A stretch of DNA of 64,000 nt from Toxoplasma gondii ME49. Its lineage: Eukaryota; Apicomplexa; Conoidasida; Eucoccidiorida; Sarcocystidae. A program made the translations under genes and the position numbers. Position 1 is the first letter of the stretch; the number at the start of each line of letters is the position of its first letter. Below are positions 25,261 through 36,219 of this stretch, piece after piece. The DNA is taken from the NCBI RefSeq assembly GCF_000006565.2, contig NC_031477.1:326669-390668 (forward strand). Direction: 5' to 3'. The notes under the pieces were generated by a model that ran no database searches, was not told the origin of the DNA, and saw nothing but the letters and a program-made list of their open reading frames with translations.

Positions 25261-28200
25261 TATGTCCATATGGAGTACTGTACCATTAAATGCATACATA
25301 TAATTCCAGATACTTATAGGGATGTGCATGTGTGTCTCTGAATATTTGTGGAGGCAGAACGGCCCTGTTTAGTTTTAGCAGAGAAAGGCGCTGTTGGAAG
25401 GCGAGAGAGAGGAGGCTCGCTCCGCTCGCGTTGCAACTGGTAGCAGCCGTTTACAAAACGTTGACGGCAATACGAGGACCTGCTGTGTCCATCTTGGAGG
25501 CGTCGGAAATCTGTTTCTCTCTCGTTTGCTTGCTTTCAGGTCTACGAAGAACTCCAGAAAATTGTTGCGAAATGCGAATTGCCTGAGATGGCCAGATTCA
25601 GCAACCTTCGAGAACGCGTGATGGATGTAGTTCGCGGCGTCTTGCGTCGCTGCCTCGCTCCGACCAATCAGATGATTCACAACATCATTCAAGTGCGTTC
25701 TTTTCTCTTTTGTTTCGACTTTCTGCCTTCGTCCATCTCCTCAGTGGCGACTCGCCGTTTCTGTCGCTCTGTGTTGACGTCGCGTTTTCTCTGCGTTCTC
25801 CTTCCGTTCACCGTCGTCGCCTCCGCCTCCTCATTTGCGTCCGGTGACGGCTGGCTTCCCCTGCATGCGGTGGTGTTCTTCTTCAGATCGAACTTGCGTA
25901 CATCAATACGAACCACCCGGACTTCATGAACAATCGCTTCGGACCTTCTTCGCGCGAGTCCGCTGCACTGACGGCTCATCCGCGCAGATCTTCTGCAGAG
26001 AAAAACGGACCCCCATCTGGCTCCCATTCTCGAGGGTCTTCAGGCGTCGGATCTTCGCTGTTTGCTTCCGATGGGAGCACAACCAGTTCCGGCTCAGGCC
26101 CTCCTCCCAGTCCTCTCTTGAGTAAGAAAACAGATACCTCTCCTCAACAGTCTGTCCTCCTCACAAAAACCTCAATGCAACGTTGCAGGTACAGCCATTC
26201 TAATATATATATATATACATATATGTATATATTGTGCATGTATTTAAGTCTGGTAAAGGTATATACATATACATATATATATATATATAAATACATGTTT
26301 TTTGGTGTATAGGGATATCCCGTGTATTGGTGTCTGTATGTATGGCAGTACGTCTTGTGGAGGTTTCGACGAAATCCAGAGGAAAGACCTCGTTTCTTTT
26401 TCACGTTTTGTTTATCTTACTTTTATTTTCTTTTTTTCGTGTCTTTTCGTTCTGCCTTCTTCATTTCTTGTCTTTTTTTATGCTTTTCTCTGTCTGTCTA
26501 GCTCCGCCACCCCTCCTCTCCCAGGCGAACCAAGTAGCAGCGGCTGCCGCGGCAGCAGCAGGCGAGTCTCCAAGTGAACAAATCGTGAGTATTTTTCGAA
26601 GCTTTTCAAATGCGTTCGTCCACTTTCGTCCACATCCCCGCGTTCATGCACAGAGTCTCGCGCCGATTTGTCCAGGTTCAGTTTCTCCTTTTTTTCTTAT
26701 CAAAGTCCTTCTCTCTGGCTCTCCACCTCGCCTGCGTCTCGTCTGTCCCAGCGTCTCGATGTTTGTCTCGAGATTTCTTTCTGTTTTCAGACCAGCGCGG
26801 GGATGCTGAATCAGGGTGGCTTCTTCGCCTTTCTGAAGGGTGCCCGACCTTCTGCCTCTTCGTTTTTCCCCTCTGCCAGTCCAACCAGTTCCAAGGAGTT
26901 CTCTGAGCAGAGTTTGCCGGCTTCTGTCGACGCAGCCGCATCTGCGCTCTCCTCTCAGAGGCCAGGACACAGCTCTGCCGACGGTATGCTTCGCTTTTCG
27001 AGTTCCACCGTCTTTTTCGTCTCTCGCGTTTATTCGTTACTGCCTTGTCGCTCTCGTCCCTGACCTTTCTTCGACGGCGGACTCCGCCTTCCTTCGGCTT
27101 TTGCTTCCTTCACATTCTTTTTTCTCTGACGTAGCGGCGCCTCCTTGTTCGCGCTCGCTATTTTCTCCTTCGCTTCTGCAGCAGCTCTTCTCCTCCGTCT
27201 TCTCTCTCCGTTCGCTTCTCGCGAGCTGACGGATCTCAAGGTTTCTCTGCTCTCTACAAGCGAAGTGTTCTCTTGTCTCTTGTTTTCTCGAGTTCTTCGT
27301 CTCTTGCCCGTTCTCTCCAGATCCAGCATGGCCGAGACGCCTGACGAAGTTCAATTGCAATCTCTTGTATAAACTCGTAGAAGGGAATGACAAAGAAAAC
27401 ATATTCAGGCAAACGAAACTCGGCCTGCCAGTTCGCGGCGGAAGAACGCGTGTACTCGCAATCGAAAGTTACCTCGGTAGTTTAATATGGTGAATCGATT
27501 CAAGTCGTTCTTCACAGAAGATTCAACATGTCTTTGGAGCCTGAAAATGGTAAAACATGCTCATGTGACGAAGTTCAAGGACCGCTTAGATTTTTCGGGA
27601 TCTAAAAACGGGAGCGTGGATCTCGCCTTTCATACTTTGTTGTTTTCTAAAGTCCTTTCAGGTTGAATTTCAATCAACGCCTCTCTCGGTTTTTTTCCGA
27701 AGCGAAAGGCGTTTCTAAGGAGTCGCTGAACGTTTGATGACCATTTTTAAAGGTTCATTGGAGTTCTTATTTGATTTGTTTCCGCAACTCAGGCGAAACG
27801 AACCGTGCTTTCTTTGGAGGCTCTTTTGCCGGCTCTGCTCTCGACCGCGTTCGAGTACGTCTGAACCAACGACCTCTTCGATTTGTTGCGACTCCAGTTT
27901 ATTTTTCTCACCTTTCCTCGTTTTGCCTCGAACTTGTTCAATTTTAATCTTTTGACCGTGTTCCTCTGAGCTTCCGGCGTTCCGGTCCATTCACTGGATG
28001 CGGATATCCCGGTCAATGTGTGATTGCGGCGCGCTTTCTCTGTTTGGTGTTTGTATGGGTTTGCGGATTTACGTAACGCGGACTCACATCTCCGTGAAGG
28101 GATTTCCACGGTTGTAGACATCTCTCTGTGTCTCGTTTTTCCTCTCTACAGGCATTGTGGCCGGTTTCCCTCTCTCTCTACACATCCCCTGTGTCTCGCC

Positions 28201-30101
28201 TCTCCGTTTTCCGTTCTTCGATTTCGACGCGTTTCCAGTTTCCGTCGTATTCGCTGCACGCCCCCACATTCGTCTTCTTGTTTCTCCTCTCTCTCTGGAA
28301 ACGGATCTCTCCAGGCATGTAGAATTTCTCTCCCGCAAGTTCCCTCAATCGTAGCGCCCTCGGAGGTCCCGTCTGAACGCGAGCAGATCGAAACAGATCT
28401 CATCAAGAGTCTCATCTGGTCGTACTTCCAAATCGTCAGGTAACCCCACAGACGCTCGAAATGCTTCTCATTTCCACACAAAGCGACTCTTCTCCGCCTT
28501 ATATATTTACATTTATTTACATATATTTATCTAGAGAGATTTACATACTTATATATGTTCATGTGTTTACATATTTACATATATTTATACATTGTTTGCA
28601 TATATTTAAATATATCTATATATGTTTATATATTTATATATTCTGTATATATCCATACATATATGCATATATATATATATATATGTATGGGTGTATATAT
28701 GTATATACGAATGGAGACGCATATATGTTGCTAGCGGTGCATAAATTCTTGTACGTATGTCTATGTCTTCAGATGCTCGTCCCTTTGTCTGCATGTGTAT
28801 CTAGAGAGCCAAATGTGCTTTCTGTACGAAGGGATGCAGATGTTCGTAAGTATATATATATATACACACATATATATATACTTATATGTATATATATATA
28901 TATATGTATATGCTCACAAATGCGCACGTGCATATACAGTTGGTCATGTGAGTCTTTATGTCCATCTGTTTATCCTTTTGTACAGACATGTTTGTCAGAA
29001 AATCTGTGTGGGTGTTGCGGAAAGGCGGGAAGTGACAGTTGTTCTTGGTGTTCAGGAAAAACGTATCGGACGCTGTTCCGAAGTCGATCATGTACTTCAT
29101 GGTCAACACGGCGAAAGATGTTCTACAGCGCGAGCTCGTTGCTCAGCTGTATCGAGAAGGTAAAACGTTTCGTAAATCGCGATTTTCAGGTTCGTCCGTC
29201 TTCGTTTTGAACTCCGGCTGAAGCGGACTCGGCGGAGAGTGCTTGTACGGAGCAAGAGAGTTACTTTTTCGTCGATAAAGGATTCTCTTCATCACGCCGA
29301 GAAGAAACGCCTGTCGTTTTCGGTGACGTCTCTGCGTTTCTTCTCGAGCTCTTTCTGTCGCGTTTTTCTGTGCGTGTGGGTGTCTCTAGAACGACAGAGA
29401 ACGCGTTTCGCTGGACCTCCTTAGACTGAGGGCGTTTCTGTCTCTTTCTGTCTTCCAGAGTTGTTCGGCGAGTTGATGAAGGAGGCGGACGACGTCGCAG
29501 AACGACGCATGCAGTGCAAGCAGCTTCTCAGGTAGAAGAGAAGAAACGAAGGAAAACGAAGCAAAGACGAACGGAAGGAGGGAGAAAACGCAGGGTCGAA
29601 AACAGAACACGGGAGAAAGCGTGGAAGATAGTGTGATGGAAAGGAATGGAGAAGAAGATAAGAGGAAGGAAAAAGAAAACTGGTAAGGGAAATGTGAAGC
29701 GAGAAGAAAGAGAGAGAAGCAAAGGCGCGGAGAGAAAGAGAAGAGAGAAGAGGAAGAAGAGAGCAGAAGAACAGGGAAGAGGAGAGACGGAGAAGAAGCG
29801 AAAAGAGAGCAGAAAAGAAGAGAAAAACAAGGTGAAGAGAAGAGAGAGGTGGAAAGGAAGTGAGGATAAAAGTGAAGAGATAGGAGAGCATCGGACGCAA
29901 TGAGCAAAGAGGCAGTTGTGGGGAGAGTAAAGTATCGCAAGGTGGAAGGAGAGAGACGGGGGCAAAAGTGGAAAATTCCTTCATTGAAATTGTGAAATGC
30001 TTTCGTCGTGCAGATCTCTGCGGGCGGCTGGAGATGTTCTTTCTCACATCCGAGATTTCTCCCTCTCTGACGGCACCTCTTTCGCCTCCGCTTGTCGATG
30101 A
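19898..30101 (+). CDS. DrpA: Dynamin-related GTPase, DrpA type, 17 exons
   Basis: Exons: 19898-20107, 20489-20737, 21114-21211, 21616-21747, 22197-22353, 23096-23269, 23788-23879, 24327-24392, 25060-25171, 25540-25692, 25887-26121, 26502-26584, 26791-26983, 28340-28439 (the start could be 28355), 29056-29159, 29459-29531 and 30014-30101. They sum to 2319 nt, 772 aa. The start [14 protein letters not shown] is the classic dynamin opening. GTPase motifs are [37 protein letters not shown] and TKVD. The middle domain runs from about exon 4 to exon 11 and ends [13 protein letters not shown]. It is followed by a Ser/Pro/Ala-rich linker where animal dynamins carry PH, then a GTPase effector domain in exons 14-17. 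There is no PH or Pro-rich tail. Toxoplasma DrpA is reported to act in apicoplast fission (literature knowledge). Intron 1 uses a GC donor; the other introns are GT-AG. Confidence 0.93.
20216..20998. repeat. AT-dinucleotide runs in DrpA introns 1 and 2
   Basis: AT runs at about 20216-20276 lie in intron 1. Runs at about 20826-20880, 20898-20917 and 20960-20998 lie in intron 2. Unique TGCATG-bearing segments separate them. The intervening exon 2 (20489-20737) is clean. Confidence 0.85.
21430..21550. repeat. AT and TATG repeats in DrpA intron 3
   Basis: An AT run at 21436-21459 is followed by a degenerate GTATGTAT tetranucleotide stretch with TGCATG insertions, ending about 65 bases before exon 4. 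Confidence 0.75.
22750..22930. repeat. AT-dinucleotide runs in DrpA intron 5
   Basis: AT runs at about 22753-22790 and 22906-22925 are separated by an AGATAGACAGGTAGA-type degenerate stretch. Confidence 0.8.
23378..23512. repeat. Longest AT tract of the window, DrpA intron 6
   Basis: About 130 bases of nearly pure AT dinucleotide are broken only by regularly placed ACATATATATAC interruptions. They lie in intron 6. Frames on both strands give Tyr/Ile strings. Confidence 0.9.
23896..26292. repeat. AT runs in DrpA introns 7, 8, 9 and 11
   Basis: Separate AT-dinucleotide tracts are found at about 23896-23955 (intron 7), 24936-25010 (intron 8), 25195-25265 (intron 9) and 26200-26292 (intron 11). 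The exons between them are free of such repeats. Several tracts end in TGCATGC or GTGCATG motifs. Confidence 0.8.
28497..28915. repeat. Imperfect AT/ATTTAC tract in DrpA intron 14
   Basis: About 400 bases of ATATTTACATATATTTA-like sequence and pure AT runs (28664-28684, 28855-28910) interrupted by short unique pieces, inside intron 14. Confidence 0.8.
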
Positions 30102-32089
30102 ATTTTTTTCTCAACGACTCTTTACTCAGGAAGAAGAGAAAACAGGACTGACATCGCGTGCGAGGTGCATGCGCTGGCCGCCTTTATCCTTTCTCGCGTC
30201 TTCCTGTGTCTCCAGCTACTACTGTTCTCCGCTGGCGTGTCTGTATGTCTCTCATACGCCCGCATGCATACCTCGCCCAAGTCGCTCACATTTCTCTTTT
30301 CGTATATTCAACTGTGCGACTCTCTCCTTATCTGGCCTCGTAGCTACATGCAGAGAGAGACGGATTTGTGTATACATGCATATAGATACAGAGAGAGATC
30401 TGTGTATCTACCTATATAAATATATATATCTATATTTATGTATATATATATATATATACGTAGGCATATATGTTTTTTTTACGTGTACATTTATATGTTA
30501 GGCGTTCTGCGTATGAGTTCGCATGAGAGGCGCTGGAGTTTTCAAGTGCGTCTATTTCTTCTGCGTTGCAACTGGTATGTTTCTCTGGAGAGCACAGTTT
30601 CCTTGAGTGAGTGATCTGTGTGTGTGTTGCTTCCGAGTTTCCTTTTCTTCTCTCGCCTTTGCCGTTTCCAAAGTGACAGGGGAAAAGGAGAACAAAGCTG
30701 GAGTTGTTCCAGGACTTCTTGTGGCCGTCCCCTCTTCGTTCAAGGAGACAGTCTCGGCATTCAAATCGCAATTTTAAAAAAGATGCAGAGACAGGTCGAC
30801 CGATGTCTCAGAACCCGCAGGCACTTGGACAACAAGCGTGTACCGCCACAAATCTACTTTACATCTGTGTGAATATACTCGCAATAAAGTCAGAGGATAA
30901 ATTCGGAGACGTACTAATAGTTATCTGCCTATGTGCGTGCGCATAGCTGCTATTTATATATATACATATATATATATATACATATATATACATATATATA
31001 CATATATATATACATATATATATATATATATGAAAATGTTTTTGAGAGTATGCGTACATGCACGCAGTTGTGAAAATATATGCATTTTTACATATATGTA
31101 TGCGTTTGTGTATGTAGAGTCAGAGAATAGGTTTTGAAATCTCCTAATTTCTTTTTATTTCGGTGCATGGGTCCACGACCCAGTTCCTGAAGTGTGGAGT
31201 GTCTTGTGTGCTTCACTGGAAGAAGAGCGCCTGCAAGTGGAGAAAACGAAGGAAGGTTCTCTCTCGAACAGAAGAAGGGAAAGAGACGCTGGGAGTGGAG
31301 GAGACGCAGCGACCTCGAGAGACACGAAGAGGACAGAACGAAGAACGATTGAACCCACTACTGTTTCTTTGAGAAAAGAAAGCTCTGCTCTCAGAGAGGG
31401 AAGAGTGCCTGCTGTGAGAGAAGAGCCACTACGAAGAGCGGGAGAGCGTAACGCTGACACAGGCAGAGAGATAACAAAGATATGGTGAAGAGGAAAAACA
31501 GATAAGAACAGGGACACTAGAGACAGAGAACAAGACATTTTGTTCCTTTTTGGAGTACCACTGGGCGTCCTGAGTTGACGGACAGGAAAAACGGTTTCAG
31601 CAAAGTCTCTCTTTCTCTGCATGCAGAGTTGGAACACAGGAGACGCTGGAAAAAGCCGAGATCGTTATCAAAAAAAACAGTCACAAGTTTTTTTCCGTAT
31701 GAGGAAACGACTCCTGAATCTTTTCGTCTCTTCCCCGTGGAGCACACCTCTTCTCGTTCTTCTCTCCTCGCTCGTTTTGCTCTTTTTTCTCCACTTTCTT
31801 CCCTGTAGTACTTTCTACTCCGTCAAACCGTTCCAGCTTCAACCTCCTTCAAATTCGCCTCCGAGCAACGCAAGCCGGGACATGCAGCATGCAGACATGC
31901 ACGCACATGTATATATATGTATATGTATTTATAAATATGTATTTATATATGATATATATGTGTATGTATCTTTAAATGAAAGTCCTTATTCTTGGATGCA
32001 ATTTTGGATACAACACATATACATGAACCCTCACATGCCTGGTGGCTATGCACAGGCATGTACCATAACGAATATTATATATGTGTATG

Positions 32090-32122
<33 letters not shown>

Positions 32123-32154
32123 ATTGAGGAATATGCACTCGTCTATGTGTGTTT
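30102..32154. other. Convergent spacer between DrpA and the HSP20-like gene
   Basis: About 2 kb between two convergent genes, so it should hold both 3' ends. AT runs occur at about 30414-30465, 30953-31035, 31905-31965 and 32080-32125. The stretch 31150-31860 is mixed and partly purine-rich. No gene is supported. A small minus frame at 31155-31637 is Ser/Leu-rich without a motif. No polyadenylation site can be fixed from sequence alone. Confidence 0.5.
30953..31035. repeat. AT-dinucleotide tract
   Basis: AT run with regular ACATATATATAC interruptions in the convergent spacer. Its interruption pattern is the same as in the tract at 23378-23512. Confidence 0.85.
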
Positions 32155-32442
32155 TCAGAGTTTTTTGCCTCTCCACAATCTCCAGTTTTTCTTCGAGATG
32201 GTCTCGGCCATGCGTTTGACTTCCTGTTCTTCCTGTTTGTCGGGTGGGCGAATCTGTGCGTTTCTGACGTCGAGAGAAAAGAGATCAACGTCTCGCGGAT
32301 ACTGCGAAAATTTGTGGTAGTTGAAAATCCAGTCCCGTCGCGAATGGTAAATCCGAAAGCCTTTCAACCCCGTCCAGGGCAGTGGCTTCTCTGAAAAAAT
32401 CCGCACCCGTATTCGCAAAAATTGAACTTTCGCATAAACATT

Positions 32443-32482
<40 letters not shown>

Positions 32483-32639
32483 TCGACAAACAGTACTGCA
32501 CATATATTTGTGAGTGAATCTAAAGATGATAGCTACATATTTTGATGTACATCTTCGCGGTGAGATGCGATTATGTAACTTGGTGAGGAGCTGTACAGTT
32601 AATACATACACATACTCACATGCATATGTTTTTATTTGG

Positions 32640-32670
<31 letters not shown>

Positions 32671-33669
32671 TACGCATGTTTTATATATATTTTTACAGGT
32701 ATATTTATATGTGTGTATTTGTACATCTATGTAGAGAGAAAATGTTCTGAGCACGAGAGACTACGAAGATTTGAAGAATCTCTTGACGCAGTTCGTGGAG
32801 GATGCCTAAGAGCTGTCGAACACTGAGATCGGTGTATTTTCAATTTTCAAAGAAACGAGAAAATCGAACTTTTCGACCGCAGCGAAGACCAAGCGTCAGC
32901 TGTGGGGAAAGCCGGCGCCTTCTCATACCATCAACTGGAATTCGCAGCGGAAACAGCTCTGCATCTTCGCTCGGCTTATATTCGGAGAGGTCCTCCAACG
33001 GAGGCACGACCACCACGAGCCGGCCGCTGTCGAGACGGGCCTCTGCGCGTCGCACGTCCGCAGGCCTACACAGGAGGAGAGAACAGGACAGCAGAAGGCA
33101 ACAAGAAGCTGGATTGAAACCGGAGGAAAGGAAAGGGAACAAGAATCCGGCGCAAGCAAACGTGGAAAGCGCAGAAAACCAGAGGGGGGGGAACAGAGGG
33201 AGACGAAGACGAAACGGAGAGCGGGAAGAAACAGGAACCCCATTTGAGAGGGCACCAACCATTTGAGGCGATACGCGCGCTGAATTCTCTCGTAGTCGGA
33301 AGTGCGTCCCTGCTTCTGTCTTGTTCGCTGCACAGAGAAACGAAGACACAGCGCACCAACTTGTACTTGTAAACAGCGATACGAAAAGGAAAACACCGGG
33401 GAACACAAAGAGACTTCCTCCGAACGATCCCCGACCAGACGCGGTGTTCGTCTCTCTCTCGCCCGCTCTCTTTCTTTCTCGTTCTTTTTCTCTCTTTTTC
33501 CACCTTTCTCGTCTCTTTCACTCTCTCTCCTCGGCTCTCCCCACGGAGACACATCTACGTACTGTCTCCGAAGAAGACGTCATAGAGATGACAGGACATG
33601 TTCGCATACAAACAACAGTATCCGCCGCCCTATTTATACTCAGTTGTACACCAATATCTACCTATATAC

Positions 33670-33701
<32 letters not shown>

Positions 33702-36219
33702 GCATATCTATAGAAGAACATATAAGTATAGGAGAACGTTCAAGTCTCCATGTATCTGTAGACAGCAAGGAGAAGGACGTTTCTCGTGTGCGTTTGCAAG
33801 GGAAGATCTCCTCTACGGAACCCAAGTCTGGACGACGCAGGCAGCATTCTCTCCGTCTCCACTTCTCCCTTTCTCTTCGTTTCTCACTCCCGGTTCTCCT
33901 TTCTCTCGCTTCTTTCCTATTTCTTCTTGTCCTTCTCCTTCCTGTTTTCTCTCCATCCCCCCCACCCCCTCCCGCTCCCTCTGATCTTTTTTTCGTCTTT
34001 CTTCAGGGCGTCCTCACAAAGGTTTCGAGCTCCCATCTGAGAACGCGTCGACTTTTGGGTGCATTGACGATCAGCATGGGGAGGAGCGTTGGCGGCCACC
34101 GTTTCCTTTCCTTCGTGAACATGCGCTCCTCGATGTGTTCGACGTTCTCCTTGAAAACGAATTCTTCATCGAGACTCCACGCCGCGTCCGCGCGCTCCCC
34201 GCCCTGCGCCTCTCCCGTCTCCTCGCGACCTACGAGCCGCAGCTCCACGGCAATGTCTTTCGCGCGTACGCCCGGCAGCCATACCTCCATCGCGACGCCT
34301 CCACCCCGCGCCGACTCGTCCAGCATCGATACGTAAGGCTCGTACCCTTCTCCCGGACGAGAGGACGACGAGGAGAGAGAAGAAGAAGAAGAAGAAGAAG
34401 AAGAAGAAGAAGAAGAAGAAGAAGAAGAAGAAGAAGAAGAAGAAGAAGAAGAAGAAGAAGAAGAAGAAGAAGAAGAAGAAGAAGAAGAAGAAGAAGAAGA
34501 AGAAGAAGAAGAAGAAGAAGAAGAAGAAGAAGAAGAAGAAGAAGAAGAAGAAGAAGAAGAAGAAGAAGAAGAAGAAGGCTCGAAGCGCAGTGTTCGTGTG
34601 TTTCCTTCTCGCTCGCGTCGGAGAGTGTCGCCTTCAATTCCGAGTCGTAGATTTTCCTCGACTTTTTCGTTGTGGGCCGCCACAGCTTGCGCTTCGGCGT
34701 CTGCGTTCCTCAAACCTTCCTTTGTGGGGGTGCGTTCCGCCGCCGCCGCCAGCGTCCCGGCAAGCGAGATCCCGCGCATGTCCTCTGTACGTACGCCAAC
34801 GCCTTCGCTGGGTTTCGCGGCGCTGGCCTCCGAGTCGAAGGCAAAGATGCTCAGCATCTGCGCCTTCTGCCGCGCGAGGCTCTGCGTGACGATCCAGTTC
34901 CCCAGAAGCGAAGGTGCGAGGAAACACTCCCGTCGCTGGGCCGCAGGCTGCTTCGCAATCGTCGCCGGGAGGGGGAAGCCACCCCAGGCAGACAGATTGG
35001 GAGGCAACGCGTGCGACGGAAACGCAGGCGCAGGCAAGGGCGCGTCCTCCTCGGCTGTCTGAGACACCGCCGACAGCGACGGTACGAACGGCACTGGCGG
35101 AGACGACCCAGTCGATGCAGAAGACGCTGCAGAAGAAGCTGAAGAAGAAGACGAGGGAGAAGACGAGGGAGAAGACGAGGAAGAGGTCGCGGGCCGAGGT
35201 CGCGGAGAGGGGAAGAGAGAGAGAGCTTTGTTCGGATAGCGCGTCGGGGGAAGAGTTAGACGTTTCGCAGTCGGCAGCGAAGGCGGGGGAGGATCTAGGC
35301 GGCTCGAGGTCGCCTCGGCCTTCTGCCCGTGTGCTTCTGGACAGTCTTCCTCGCTCTCCTCGAAGGAGAAAGTCCCTGGATAGGTGTACACCGCGTAGAA
35401 TTTGTGGAGGTCATTGAGGCGGCGCAGCTCCTCGTTCGCGTCGTACGCGACGTCGAAATCTCGGAAGTAGCTCTCTTTCTCTCGCTTCCCTCCGCGGGGA
35501 CTTGTCTCGTCGACTGTCCCTTCTGCCGCCTGCTCGGGAGTCTCTTCAGCTCTCTCTGCACTCGCCGGGGAGCCTGGAGACTGCGGCGGCTTCCTCAGAG
35601 GCTTGAGAAACGCGTAGACCAAAGTGCGACCGAAGGCCGCCACCGGAGGCGGCACAGCGACGCCGGTGCGCCGCGCGGCGCCGCGAGCTGTGCTCGACAA
35701 TCCGTCTCCAGCAGAGAGAGGAAACTGAGGGGAAAGAGACGAAGAAAAGGCGGCGGGAGAAAGAAGGAAGAGACGGTGAGGGGCAACGGGCGACGCAGCT
35801 CTTGGAGTCGCCTGGACGGAAAAACGCGAGCGGTGAAGGAGATTGCCCGCGGGGCTTCTGAGGAAAGAAAGAGGAGCACAAGAGGGAGCAGAAAGAGAAG
35901 GGAGTGGAGAACAAGAGATGCTGGACGGAAAAGTACCGGAGAGTCCGTTGCAGCCGCGGGGAGAGGCCGCGAAAGAAGAAGAATGGCCGAAGTCGAAGGG
36001 AGGAGAAGGCGAAGAGGAATGGTGCACAACAGCGTCTGTCCAGGAGCGGCAGGGAAGAGAGAAAGAAGCAGAGGAACGTCGAGGAGAGAAGGGGGATCGA
36101 AGAGAAGGCGAAGTCGAGAAGTGGAGGCTGGCAGCTGGCTCAGAAAAAGAGAGGAGAGCGATAAAGAGAGAGAGCCACAACAGGAAGAGGGAGCAGGGCC
36201 TCCCCGTCGCTCTCTGCAT
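32155..36219 (-). CDS. Plastid-leader protein with a divergent HSP20/alpha-crystallin-like C-terminal region, 4 exons
   Basis: Minus-strand exons: 36219-34018, 33327-33260, 33065-32929 and 32390-32155. They total 2643 nt and 880 aa; junctions are GT-AG with matching phases (the exon 2 donor GTTGGT is weak). I start at the ATG at 36219 because it gives a short signal peptide (LFLLWLSLFIALLSF) followed directly by a long Ser/Arg/Pro-rich, acid-poor stretch. That is the bipartite pattern of apicoplast import. About 66 serines run from residue 548 to 614. Beyond them I read strand-like blocks that fit the alpha-crystallin fold: MEVWLPGVRAKDIAVEL (family pattern PG-x-x-x-x-D-I), YRLKWPADV, and ARLDSGRLVVVVPP (family signature A-x-x-x-n-G-v-L). 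An insert of about 75 residues splits the region. The tail of exon 4 (about 79 aa, Lys/Arg/Trp-rich) is unlike anything I know. The exon chain is well supported; the HSP20 reading is an inference. Confidence 0.75.
32440..33712. repeat. AT runs in introns of the HSP20-like gene
   Basis: AT-dinucleotide tracts at about 32443-32480 and 32639-32667 lie in intron 3. One at 33660-33712 lies in intron 1. These positions mirror the pattern in the DrpA introns. Confidence 0.8.
34378..34577. repeat. GAA/TTC trinucleotide tract, about 66 copies, inside an exon
   Basis: An essentially pure GAA repeat on the plus strand is read on the minus strand as TCT codons, giving the poly-Ser tract of the HSP20-like protein. 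Plus-strand frames through it (34135-34650) give poly-Arg and are not genes. Confidence 0.95.
35383..35392. repeat. Perfect palindrome GGTGTACACC in exon 1 of the HSP20-like gene
   Basis: A spacerless 10-bp member of the GGTGT/ACACC element family, within coding sequence. Confidence 0.65.

Noticed and set aside
34135..34650. Plus-strand frame with a long poly-Arg run
   Set aside because: It is the antisense of the poly-Ser coding exon and arises from the GAA repeat.
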